Assembly (NCBI GenBank): GCA_019973155.2
Contig: BPQB01000031.1
Coordinates: 340,458-404,457, forward strand
DNA from: Phanerochaete sordida
Lineage: Eukaryota; Basidiomycota; Agaricomycetes; Polyporales; Phanerochaetaceae
DNA: 64,000 bases
Direction of reading: 5' to 3'
The notes below the pieces were generated by a model. That model made no database searches. It was not told where the DNA came from and saw only the letters and a program-made list of their open reading frames with translations. Of this stretch, positions 33,972 through 44,291 are shown piece by piece. The position numbers were made by a program, and so were the translations under genes. Numbering within the stretch: position 1 is the stretch's first letter; each line of letters opens with the position of its first letter.

Positions 33972-35801
33972 ATGCTCGAGCTTTGGTTTCAGCTCTTCCC
34001 GAGTGTATCCTCTCGGGCACCGGGCGACATGCGGGACCGTGTCAGCGAGATACCAGAGCTTTGGACACAACTCATGCGCGAGCTGTACACCGACGAGCTT
34101 GACGCTGACACCATCTGGACACCTGCCACGACCCTCTCAGGAGCCGTGAAGCAATCACCTGAGGCGGCCTGGTGCACGGCTTGGAGCTCCGGCTTCGTCT
34201 TCAACTTGGAGCAGCTGATCCAAAGCCGATATTTGTGTGGATTTACGCGAGAGCAGCTCGTTACAGCTCAAGATCGGAGAAGAGTGGTAAGTTCCTTCGC
34301 ACTCGTGAATATGCTATGAATGGATCAGCACTAATGCACGATAGGGGCGCTGTGCTCTGATGCTGGACTTGTTCGTGGCATGCGCGAAACGTGTGCTCGC
34401 AAGACAGCGGCAGGAAGAGGTCGCAGTGATGCTGAAAATGCTCCAAGATACGGTCACGGAGGCCTTCGCCAAACTATGGAACATTAGAGACCCCTTCCTC
34501 ATCGCACAACCCACAAATCCGGCAAATTCCCCTAATGCGGTGGATTATCTCTATGGTCTGCATGTTACCATCGATACTCTCGGTCATTTGACAACAATTA
34601 CACTGAGAAAGCACAGGTGCGTGCATGCTCCTTAGCAGGTTCACTACGGTTCACTACAACTGGCTCACGCCCTCCAGAGACATCGACTTCATAGCTTCTC
34701 ACATACCTCACGTATGTCTTATGATCTGGCTCCATAGCCCGGTTACAAGGAATCGCGCGGCTGCTCTCTCGACCCTGGAGCTGCTGCATCATCCACCTGA
34801 GTCGCCGCCGGACCATATGTGGATCGAGTTCTTCCGCTCTGCTGACCTTGGATATTCCGGAGACGAGCAGATTGCCCACGCCGTTCTACGAGACCTTGCC
34901 GAAGAAAAAGTAGTCGATGATAGCCTGGCTAGCGTTCTCATTCTCTTGGGAGAATGGCAGCTGAGGTACCGCGATGCTCCAGAAAAGCTACCCCAGGAGC
35001 CGCGGTTTGCACCGTATTGTATGGCCGCCGCCCGCCGCGAGCTGTGTCAAGGGACGAGCCCCGAGCCCACCGGATTCAGCGCTATGGCTGTTGGCACATT
35101 CAAGATCCTGAAGTGCGTCCGCGCTCAGTGCCCGCTACCGCTCCAGGACTGCTGACACCGCTGTAGGATGGGCTCTCTCACCTCCAGCAAGCAGTGCTAC
35201 GGCTTCCTCGACCTCTTCTGCCGATTCCTGAGGCTCCACATGAAGCTGTACGACGACGCCGTACCCCGTACGTCCCCTGCAGCTCCGTCCGGTACACCCA
35301 CGCTGACGCACCGATGTGCTGCGCAGCGTTGCTTGACCAGTACATCGACTGGGGCCTCGCGCAGCTCGGTGAGCTCGACAAGGACATCCGCCCTAAAGCT
35401 TCCGCGCTGCGCCGGCACACGCTCGAGGAGTGGCAAGCCGTCGACGACGATATCGTGCGACGGCAGCTCGCACGCACGAACAGCGAATGGCGCCGCTTTG
35501 CGCGCACCTGGAAAGCGGTGCGCAGACACCTGCTACCAAAGCCTGACGAGACGCAGGAGGGAGCGTTCGGCGTGTTGGATCACTGCGCGTGGGACGAGTG
35601 TTTGTGCAGCAGGCACCGGCCCGCGCACAAAATGCGTATGTGCAAGGGTTGCGAGCGCGTCGTGTACTGTGGCGAACGCTGCCAGCGAAAGTGCGTGGGT
35701 TATCGTTCGATGCCTGAACAATGCTGACGTAGCTTCGCGCTTGCAGCGACTGGGAACTCGGCGAACACAGATATCGATGCACTGGTCGTAAGGTAGCGTA
35801 G
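33972..35801 (+). CDS. M17: type A MYND-finger protein, 513 aa
   Basis: Exons 33972-34286, 34345-34616, 34678-35112, 35167-35267, 35327-35690 and 35747-35801 give 514 codons, the shortest intact copy. It starts MLELWFQLFPSVSSRAPGDM, with exon 1 about six codons shorter than in M3/M4. Type A marks are PELWTQLMRELYTDEL, GRCALMLDLFVACAKRV, GDEQIAHAVLRDLAEEKVVD and GSLTSSKQCYGFLDLFCRF. The finger is CAWDECLCSRHRPAHKMRMC, CERVVYCGERC, with DWELGEHRYRC in exon 6. An in-frame ATG 75 bp upstream is not conserved. M18 and M19 follow on the same strand. Confidence 0.86.
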
Positions 35802-36020
35802 GATCTGAATGGCTCTTGACGGAGATTATCTACGTCTAGGATATTACTCGCTCAGACTACCGCGCTAGGTCTCGTCGAGTTTTCTTCTTGAGATTGTGCC
35901 TAGTTCGAAATTGTGCTAAAGTCGAAAGGTTTACGCTCATCCTCAGCAAAGCTGCTATTGGCCACAGCGAGCGAGGAGGGGGATATGGAAGGAGGAAGGC
36001 ACGTTACTAAATCTGCAGGG

Positions 36021-36034
36021 TGCTTATCTCAGCA
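36021..36034 (+). promoter_or_regulatory. Upstream element of M18, type B form (TGCTTATCTCAGCA)
   Basis: About 209 bp upstream of the ATG, followed by CGCCGGATCGCGACGCG as in M6, and by AAGTTCGCAGGCGCC at the TATA-like position. The same centre is found at M6 and M9, so it is a subtype B variant. Confidence 0.5.
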
Positions 36035-36242
36035 CGCCGGATCGCGACGCGCAAGTTCGCAGGCGCCGGGCACGTCTGTCTCTTCGTCGACCTCCATCCC
36101 TCGATCCCCAGCCCTCAACGCTGCCTCTTGTGAGTTTTCAAGCATATATACCGCTTTTTCTGTCCCTTGATGGTTCAAAACGCCGCATATGGTCGACAAA
36201 CAGCTTCGAACGACCCTGTTGACCCGCGACGACTCCTCGAAA

Positions 36243-38107
36243 ATGCTAGCGCACTGGCTCGAGCTCTTCCCGGAGCCAGACAGCTCTTCATGCGCATTGT
36301 GGAGACTGCCCTCGGACGCCATATCTGCCCGTATTTGTCGGCATCCCGCGTCTTGGCCAGGACTCGTGCGCGACATCTGCACACCTGACAAAGACGAAGA
36401 CTCTGGGCTTGTATGTCAGCTATTCTATGCGGTCGAGGAGGCCATTAAAGACGCGCCTGAAGCACTATGGCACGCGGCGCGGGAAGCAGGCGTTGTGATG
36501 GCATCGGCAAAGGCGGTAGCCAACGAATTTCTTTGTGGGTTAACCCGAGAGCAGCTTGTTTCGGCTGATGGCGTGGACTGGATGGTATGTCCTCTCTACA
36601 CAGCTGGAAATCTATGCTGATGCACCGAATCCACAATTCAGGAGCATATTTTTGGCGTCCTTAATGTACTTCGTCTGTGCACCCAACGAGCGAGAGGTGG
36701 AATTCAGCACGAGGTCGGTCAGCTACTGCACTTCCTACAAGACACCAGCGTCGACGTCTTCGTCAAGCTCTGGGACATCAGACATTCATTTCTCCTCAGC
36801 GAGCTCACTGGATTCGAGGACGACAACAACGAATCGACGATACCGTTCTACGAGGTAGACACCCTGTTCAGTATACTCAATACGCTGGGGCGCCTGACTG
36901 CGGATCTACTGCAAGAGCATAGGTATGCTCCAGTCGTTCTCTAATTGAAACGAGGCCTTGCTCATTATTGCTGATCGCACCGTCTTCTAGAAACATTGCC
37001 CTTTCAGACTCCTGCATCCCGCAGATCTTTCTGCTCATCTGGATCTGGAGCACAGAGCCATCTGTCCGCTCGGCGGCCCTGTCCAACCTGGGGCAGCTGG
37101 CTACACACCCATACAACTCCGCCGATAACCCGTGGCCCGTGTTCTACTGCTTAGCGGCAGCGGACGGCTGCTGCGACGACAGCAAAATCGCCCGCGCTCT
37201 GCTCAGGGACCTCGCTCATGAAGCTGTCGTCTGCGATCGGCTCAGCAATGTCCTGAACGCGTTATCCCTGTGGCAAAACGCGCACCTCATTTCTTCTGTG
37301 GCGCTGCCCGCGGACGCCCGCCTGGTGTCGTCCTGCTTTGCAGCGGCGCGCCGCCAGCTATGCCGCGGCGGCAATGACGCGCCCGGCAGCTTCGTGTTCA
37401 TCGACGTGACAACCATGATCTTCAGCAGTCTTCGGTACGTGCGTTCCCCTGCCCTTACACAATCTCACTCCGTCTGACTGCATGTTCTCTAGCGCCGGCC
37501 TGTCGCTCTCCGCCCACGATGTCCCCGCGTTTTTGGACCTCCTCCCCCAATATGCCTTGCGCTGCATGCAAGACGCTTCGCCGACCCTTCCTGGTGCGTC
37601 CCTCCGCGTGCGCTGTGCCTCGCTGATGCCGCCTACAGCACTCCTCGCCGACATCCTCGAGTGGACCGTGCGCGAGCTACCCGCGCTCCTGAGCCCGAAA
37701 CGCTCCGCGATGCGCACACATACGCTCGCGGCGTGGCACACAGCCGCGGGTGCGCTCGCGGGCCACCAAGGCACAGACTGGGCGCGGTGCGCGCGGCTGT
37801 GGGACGAGCTGCGCGAGCTCATTGAGCCTAAGCATGCACCAGAAGTGAATGACACGGCGCAGTCTGAGTTTGGCTTGCTCGAACGCTGCGCGTGGGTCGA
37901 GTGTCTGTGCAGCAGACACAAGCCTGCGCATCGCATGCGCCTATGTAAAGGCTGCGAGCGGGTCGTGTACTGTGGAAAGAGGTGCCAGACGAGGTGTGTA
38001 GCTGGCCGCCTGAAGCTCCGGACTTCATATTTCTGATGCGGTGATACGCTACCAGTGATTGGGAAAGGGGCGGACATAGGATGCAGTGCCAAAAGCGTGC
38101 TACATGA
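36243..38107 (+). CDS. M18: type B MYND-finger protein, 524 aa
   Basis: Exons 36243-36584, 36642-36922,36991-37434, 37493-37593, 37639-37993 and 38056-38107 give 525 codons. It starts MLAHWLELFPEPDSSSCALW. Exon 2 has no internal Met at its start and is recognised only by homology: EHIFGVLNVLRLCTQRARGG, LWDIRHSFLLSEL, LGRLTADLLQEHR. Exon 3 has DGCCDDSKIARALLRDLAHE, and exon 4 is the type B form LSAHDVPAFLDLLPQYAL. The finger is CAWVECLCSRHKPAHRMRLC, CERVVYCGKRC, DWERGGHRMQC. It is the third block's counterpart of M6 and M9. Confidence 0.85.
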
Positions 38108-38277
38108 CTTCTTGCTGGATATCAGATATTCATTGAGCCTTTGTAGATTAGGTATATCCTATCTACGACAGAACGCAAATTTCCATTAAGTTTCTGCCCC
38201 CACTCGAGCCACGGAAAGGAGAGCGTCAAGTCGGCCTGAGCCTTACATGGCTAGTGAATGCCTGCCTCGAGAACCTC

Positions 38278-38289
38278 GCTTACCTAATC
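38278..38289 (+). promoter_or_regulatory. Upstream element of M19, one half-site altered (GCTTACCTAATC)
   Basis: About 181 bp upstream of the ATG. GATTCTGTAGGCGCGGG follows about 20 bp downstream at the TATA-like position. Confidence 0.45.
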
Positions 38290-38469
38290 CCCACCGTATC
38301 AGGGATTCTGTAGGCGCGGGTGTTGGCTTTTACCTCGTCGTCACTAGCGTCCATTACATCGCAAAAGGTGAGCTTTGCATTGAGGACAATCTACGTGGTC
38401 TGCCTCTGACCCACGCCATACGCTCTTTCACGCAATACAGAAGCGACATTCTGTCGCACTGTGGCTAGC

Positions 38470-40342
38470 ATGCTCAAACGCTGGCTCGAGCTCTTCCCTG
38501 GCGATGCGTCTGATTCTGACGCGTCAGACGACACGTCACTCCCCGAAAACATGTTCCCTGAACGCTTTTATCAGGTCTCCGCATCATGGCCCCAGCTTTT
38601 GCGCGAAACCTGCGCGATTGAAGACGACTACGACGCTTGCGATTGGTTTCAGACTTTCGAAGATGCCGCGCGCGATGCTTCTGAAGCCGTCTGGCGTGAA
38701 GCATTGGAGGCAGGCTTTCTTCTCGCATTGGCGGAATGCATACGCACTGAATTTCTGTGCGGGTTCACACGCGAGCAGCTGGTCACGATGGAGTGCGAAG
38801 AGAACTTTGTGAGCTTTTCTTTCTAACAGAATGTGCTTACCGCATTAACCGCTACCATATATCTAGGATCGCGTTTATCTCATGCTGAGCTTGCTCCTGG
38901 CGTGCACAAGCCGGATTGTCATGGATGATCGCCCTCAGGAAGTTGTGCAATCACGGGACGTCCTTCAAGACACCATCATCAGAGTCTTCGTTGCGCTGTG
39001 GGATACCAAAGACTCATTCCTCGTTGGCGAATATATTACGCCTGATGGCGAGATCGTCACACTACTTCCTGGTCTCCTCTCAGAGTGGGAAGACAAGCTG
39101 GGTAATCTATATGCCACCCTTCGTTTTCTGGGCCACCTCGCGATCGAAATGTTCCAAGGGAACAGGTCAGTAGCAGTGAGCTATGCACGCTTGTTAGTGT
39201 CTTATTGATGCGAGCATCTACAGATCCGTCAACATCCTTGGTAGTCGTATCCCCGACGTCTGCCTGCTCATCTGGATCCACAGCCCCTACTTCGCCACTC
39301 GTGCATCGGCTCTGGACGACATGATCCACTGCGTCTACGAGGCGGACCCGACGAACGACATGTTCCCGGAATTTCTGGCAGATGCCCTCGGTGGATCCAC
39401 TAGCTCGAAGCATGTTACGGACGCCATCATCCGCGACCTTACCGACGAGGATATCACCGACGTTGCGCTCTCGGATGTGATGTCTTTCCTCCTGAGTTGG
39501 AACAGATACCACGTCACTACTGGGATACGCCTTGCGGAAGAGAAAGAGCTCTCTTTCTACTGCCTGGCGGCAGCCCGCCGTCAATTATGCCGAGGAGGCA
39601 GCACAGATCCTGCGACATTCATTGACATCATGTTAGATGTCTTGGACAACTTAGGGTAAGTCACTTGCGATATGGAAGAACCATTTCCTCTGAATTAAAT
39701 TCTCATCCGCTCGACAGACTTGACCTCAGGATCCAAGGAAGGCAGTATTATGCCGTCGTGGATCTACTCTGCGAGTACGCTTCGCTCTGCATCCAACAGA
39801 ACGACGCGGAACCTCCAGGTGCGTGCACCATTGACCACCTAGAACAATCCCTGACACCCCATCCAGCGTTCTTCGCCGAACACATGGACTGGCTTCTCAA
39901 GCACATCCAGCACCGCGCAAAAGACGACCGGCCCAAGACTGTCGCGCTACGCACACACACGCAGGCAGCGTGGCAGGCCGTCACGGACGAGATGCAGCGC
40001 CGACGGCTCGTGCACCGAAGCACCGCGTGGATGCAGTTCGCGCAGCTCTGGTTCGTGCTCCAGCGACACCTCTGGCCTCTCCCTGCCGCGGGTGACATCG
40101 TCCGCGCGCCCTTCGGCGTGTTCGAGCGGTGCGCGTGGCGCGAGTGTCTCTGCAGCCGGCACAAGCCTGCGCACAAGCTGCGCTCGTGCAAGGGATGCGA
40201 GCAGGTTGTGTATTGTGGCAAGCGATGCCAGAAGAGGTGCGTGCTGCGTCTGGTGGTCTGTATGTGACTCTAACGCGGGGTGGGTTTTAGCGATTGGGAA
40301 AAGGGCGGGCATCGAGAGCGCTGTCTCAGGGACGCGCTGTAG
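38470..40342 (+). CDS. M19: type C MYND-finger protein, 530 aa
   Basis: Exons 38470-38808, 38867-39165, 39224-39655, 39718-39818, 39867-40236 and 40291-40342 give 531 codons. The conserved start is MLKRWLELFPGDASDSDAS; an ATG three codons upstream (38461) is in frame and could also be used. It shares with M5 and M8 LMLSLLLACTSRIVMDDRPQ, LWDTKDSFLVGEY, FLADALGGSTSSKHVTDAII and HMDWLLKHIQHRAKDDRPK. The finger is CAWRECLCSRHKPAHKLRSC, CEQVVYCGKRC, DWEKGGHRERC. All donors are GT. It closes the third, inverted copy of the block. Confidence 0.86.
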
Positions 40343-40508
40343 AGTTTCGAGGATTTCTTGCAATCGATAAGTATCGCTATTTGGGGCAAAATCTCTCTGG
40401 TTGGCGCCACCTGGTTCTGTGCAGTAGTGCTGCTACTATGGTGCCAAACTTCGAGCCCTTTCCTTCGTCGATGCCATGTTTTGCGGGCGCTGCCTGCGGG
40501 TGTCTAAG

Positions 40509-40522
40509 TTTGGCCGGCCAAA
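40509..40522 (+). promoter_or_regulatory. Perfect 14-bp palindrome TTTGGCCGGCCAAA upstream of M20
   Basis: Lies 200 bp upstream of the M20 ATG, exactly where other type A genes have the GCTTAYNTAAGC element, which M20 lacks. It was not noticed elsewhere in the window. A regulatory role is inference; chance is possible. Confidence 0.3.
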
Positions 40523-40721
40523 TCTGGACACCCGCCCCCTGCTATGAGCCCGCCGCCACCCAAGCGCCCGATAATCTGTTCATGCCTGTTACCACCACAA
40601 TTCTTGGAGCAATCCTATACCGTCGACGACGGTGAGTGCTTGAGTTGAAGCATTTGTCGCTGGCCGTTGCTCACGCAGGATCCGCGCAGCACCGAAAACG
40701 CACTGCCACTTCGCGAACATC

Positions 40722-42567
40722 ATGTTCGTGCTTCTGTACAAGCTCTTCCCGGGAAAAGATCTGGCGCAGGGCGTGTCCCGTGAAGTGATGCGCGACCGTT
40801 TGTTCCAGGTGCCCAAGTTGTGGACAGGCCTCATGCAGGAGCTCTGCATAGCCGATGTCGACGCTCGTTCGCTTTGGGTGCCGTCGACGGTCCTCGGGGA
40901 CGCCGTGCGGTGCGCACCTGAGCCGGCATGGCGCGCAGCCTGGGAGACTGGATTTGCCACCACGCTTGTGCAGCTCATCCGGAGCAGTTATCTGTTTGGA
41001 CTCACGCGCGATCAACTGGTTGCGGCTCCAGATGCGAGCAGAATGGTGAGTGGTCAGCTCCTTGGCGCTCGCACCTGCAGTCAAATATAAATCACTATCG
41101 CAGGGCCGCTGTGCCATGATGCTCAATTTGCTCTCCGCATGCGTGAGACGCATGATGTTCAGCAACTGTGAAGACGAACTAACACAGCTATCGGACGTCT
41201 TCCAAAATACCATCACGATGCTTTACGTCAAACTGTGGGACGTGAGGGAGCCCTTTCTCGTCGCACAGCCCGCCAGCTCCACATTCGACCCCGACAATCG
41301 ATACGCTTCGACGACAGAATATCTCAACGGCATACATACTACCCTCAACGTTCTGGGGGATGTCACAGTATACACCCTCAGGAAGCATCGGTGCATTTAC
41401 ACGCCCCGTCATAGTCACAAACACCGTCGCTGACGGAAACGTTCAGATACATTGGCGTGCACGAATCGTGCATGCCCCACATCTACCTGGCTATATGGCT
41501 ATATAGCCCGAACACGCGAGCTCGCGCACAGGCCCTTACGAACATGTCGCAGCTCAATGGAGTCGAGGGCAAGTCCACAAGCGACTCGTGGACCGAATTC
41601 TTCCGCTCGGCGAACCTCGGAGCTGTAGGTGATGCGCAGATTGCCCAAGCCATCCTCCGGGACCTCACCGAAGAAAAGGTAGTCGATGCAGACCTGCACG
41701 TCGTCTTCGCCTTCTTGAGCGTGTGGCAATGCACGTATATCCGTGATGGCAAGCTCCCTCTCGACGAACGTCGGCTCGGATCTTGCTGTCTGGCGGCGGC
41801 CCGTCGCACGCTGTGCAGAGGAAGTGGCTCGGATCTCAAGATGGACGTCGAAGTGCTTAAAGTAATGTTCAATAACCTGCGGTCAGTCCTTGAGGCTCCA
41901 GATCGTAAGCCAGTGCTGACGCTCAGGATTTAGCATCGGGTCGATGGCCTCCAGAAGACAATGCTACGTATTCTTCGACTTGCTCTGCCACTGCGCTCTG
42001 CTCCTCATCCAAACAGAGAATCATATCGATGGGCCTCGTAAGTCAGAACCGCTGTTGTGTACCGGGTCTCGCTGATGATGCGTCCAGTGCTAGTCGCGAC
42101 AAATTCTTCTTGGGTCTGCGACCGGTTCTCCAGCCTGATCAGAGACGACAGTCCGAAGACCGCCGCGATGGCGCAGCACTCGCTCAAGGCGTGGCAGGCG
42201 GTCACAGATGAGATTACAGATCGCCAGCTTGCGGCAGTGGACGCGCAATGGCGCAGATTCGTGTCGATATGGAAGCGGCCGCGCTCGCTCATGCTTTCGT
42301 CGTCTCTGTCTTCCCAACCTGCGCAGAGCATGTCGTTCAGCCCTCTTGAGCGCTGCGCATGGGCTCCATGCCTCTGCAGCAGGCACAAGCCTGCGCATCG
42401 CATGCGCGTTTGCAAGGGCTGCGAGCGCGTTGCATACTGTGGGGAGCTCTGTCAGCAGAGGTGAGTGCGGTGCTTGATGTCCGTGCGACGCTGAAGCGAG
42501 GTTTGCGCGCAGCGATTGGGACCGTGGTGGGCATAGGGAGAAATGTCAGGGACTCAGAGCTGCTTGA
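40722..42567 (+). CDS. M20: divergent type A MYND-finger protein, 525 aa
   Basis: Exons 40722-41045, 41104-41390, 41447-41881, 41934-42037, 42088-42460 and 42513-42567 give 526 codons. It starts MFVLLYKLFPGKDLAQGVSR. It resembles M3/M4/M17 (PKLWTGLMQELCIADVDA, GRCAMMLNLLSACVRR, FFRSANLGAVGDAQIAQAIL) but is the most divergent of the type: exon 1 ends YLFGLTRDQLV without the usual Cys, and exon 4 reads GSMASRRQCYVFFDLLCHC. The finger is CAWAPCLCSRHKPAHRMRVC, CERVAYCGELC, with DWDRGGHREKC in exon 6. The 380 bp before it hold no recognised gene. Confidence 0.84.
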
Positions 42568-42730
42568 TTTTACTCGAGGCGTTTACTGGACGAGCATTCT
42601 CCACATTGTCTCAGTCTTGCACGCAGACATGTCAGCCCGAGATCGAGGCAAAGGTCGAGGGATCATATTCATCGAATTCCAGTTCGAGAAAAGATAACTA
42701 CGCATGACTCTCTACCGAATCAAGGTCCGG

Positions 42731-43952
42731 CTACTCCTGTGCTTCCGCTACTACATCATCCCTAGGGGCAGTCATATCCTCGACCTCCCAGGAAAATCCT
42801 ATCGCCTTGCCACCAAATTGTTCCGGCAGCTCGTCTAGGTCGATAACCGAGGAGAGCTTCTTCCCAATCGTCTTTGTATCTTTGCCAATGAAGTGCAATC
42901 TCCCGTCCGGTTTTACGGTTGCGAAGAGGGACGAAAACCAGGTGGCGGCGACCGCGCGGAGCGGCGCATTTATTGCGAACTTGTATGCCTGAACCAAGAG
43001 GCCTGACGGTCAACGTCGCGCAGTATTTGAATAAAAAGCGCGTACCGAGAAATCCGGGTAGTAGTCATGAGTGACACGCGTGAGCATGGAGTTATGCGTC
43101 CACTTGGGGTCCAGGAGGACATCGAGAGACATCTTAGACATGTCTATCACGCGCGTCACGCGATCTATGGTTTCGTAGTTCAGCGAGCGCGCGAGCTCCT
43201 CCAGGCTGCGGGCTTTCCGCCTGGAAATGCGATACTCACAACGTTAGATAAAATTATGTTACGAGCAATACAGACACGTACTCGATGAACATCTTGGAAT
43301 CAGCCTCTAGTTCAGTCCGAGCGAGCTTAACGTGTTCCGAAGTAAATAGCGTGTACCTATCACACCACGCTGGTGAAGTAGTGCAACGCGTGTCGGAAGA
43401 CGATGATTTACATTACTGAGCGACCAGCCTTGTCCTTGCCAAACCTTTGACGCGGTACAAGAATGGTGGCCTTCGGGAATTCTTTATTCATGAGCTCGTC
43501 AATGTTCACCTTTTTCCTCCAGCGGAGTACCTCGACCAACAATGTTTTCGCAGCGATCGCATCCAATTTACTAATCCACAGTGCTTCTGCATCAGATGGA
43601 GGGTATAGGTCACAATTGAAGTACGCTAACCGTGCACGCAGAAATTTCATCAAGACAACGCTCGCTCGCGGGTCGGCGGTAGGGTCCAGCGGGTCGATGG
43701 AAACACCCCATAGCGAGATGGTCTTCGGGGTCTCGCCATTGTACGCCATGCGACGAATGTCCGGAAGCATGGGCTATGAAAGGAAACGCCGTCGCTGTGA
43801 TGTAATGAGTGGAAACATAACGAAGATCTCACTCTTAATCTCTGCAGTGCGTCTCGCTCTGCCTGCGTGAAACGGCTCGTGAGCGCGTTCTGCGGTTCCT
43901 GAGGCAACCTCTCCGTGTACGGGCTCGCCAACGCCTTGGTATGCCAGGTCAT
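42731..43952 (-). CDS. CRAL-TRIO (Sec14-like, SFH5-type) lipid-transfer protein, copy A, 309 aa
   Basis: Exons 43833-43952, 43631-43773, 43412-43570, 43282-43356, 43046-43220 and 42731-42988 give 310 codons. The N-terminal helical part has EPQNALTSRFTQAERDAL, ASVVLMKFLRAR and VLRWRKKVNIDELM, as in CRAL-TRIO N-terminal regions. The lipid-binding domain covers RSLNYETIDRVTRVIDMSKM, DYYPDFS, FAINAPLRAVAATW and the closing LPEQFGGKAIGF. Sec14 superfamily proteins carry phosphatidylinositol or other lipids between membranes; the length is near that of yeast SFH5. No signal peptide is seen, so it is probably cytosolic or ER-associated. The start ATG gives MTWHTKALAS, which is not conserved in copies B and C, so the first ten residues are uncertain. 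It is divergent from M21, 340 bp away. Confidence 0.8.
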
Positions 43953-44291
43953 GATAGCATTGAGGCTTTGCAGAGTTCCGGTTGGAGAGGCCGGTGATAT
44001 CCTGCAATAGACGCTTACTAGTCTTCTCGTAGTCCAGAGTCGTACAAAGGCTAGAGCATGTGGATCAGGCTTGGCGATCCGACACGCTAGTACGGAGAAG
44101 ACCTCAGGTTTGTTGTCACGTCGCCGGCGCTCATTCCATCAGCCACCCTGGCAGCGTGCGGGCAGCGTGCCGAGGGCATGTCAGGCACAAGCGCCGTACA
44201 GGTTGTCCACAACGCTTGTGTCCCGCGCTCGTCCGCCTCGCCACCGACAGCCATTTGTGTCGAGCAGTGGCTACATTGCAACTTGACTGAT

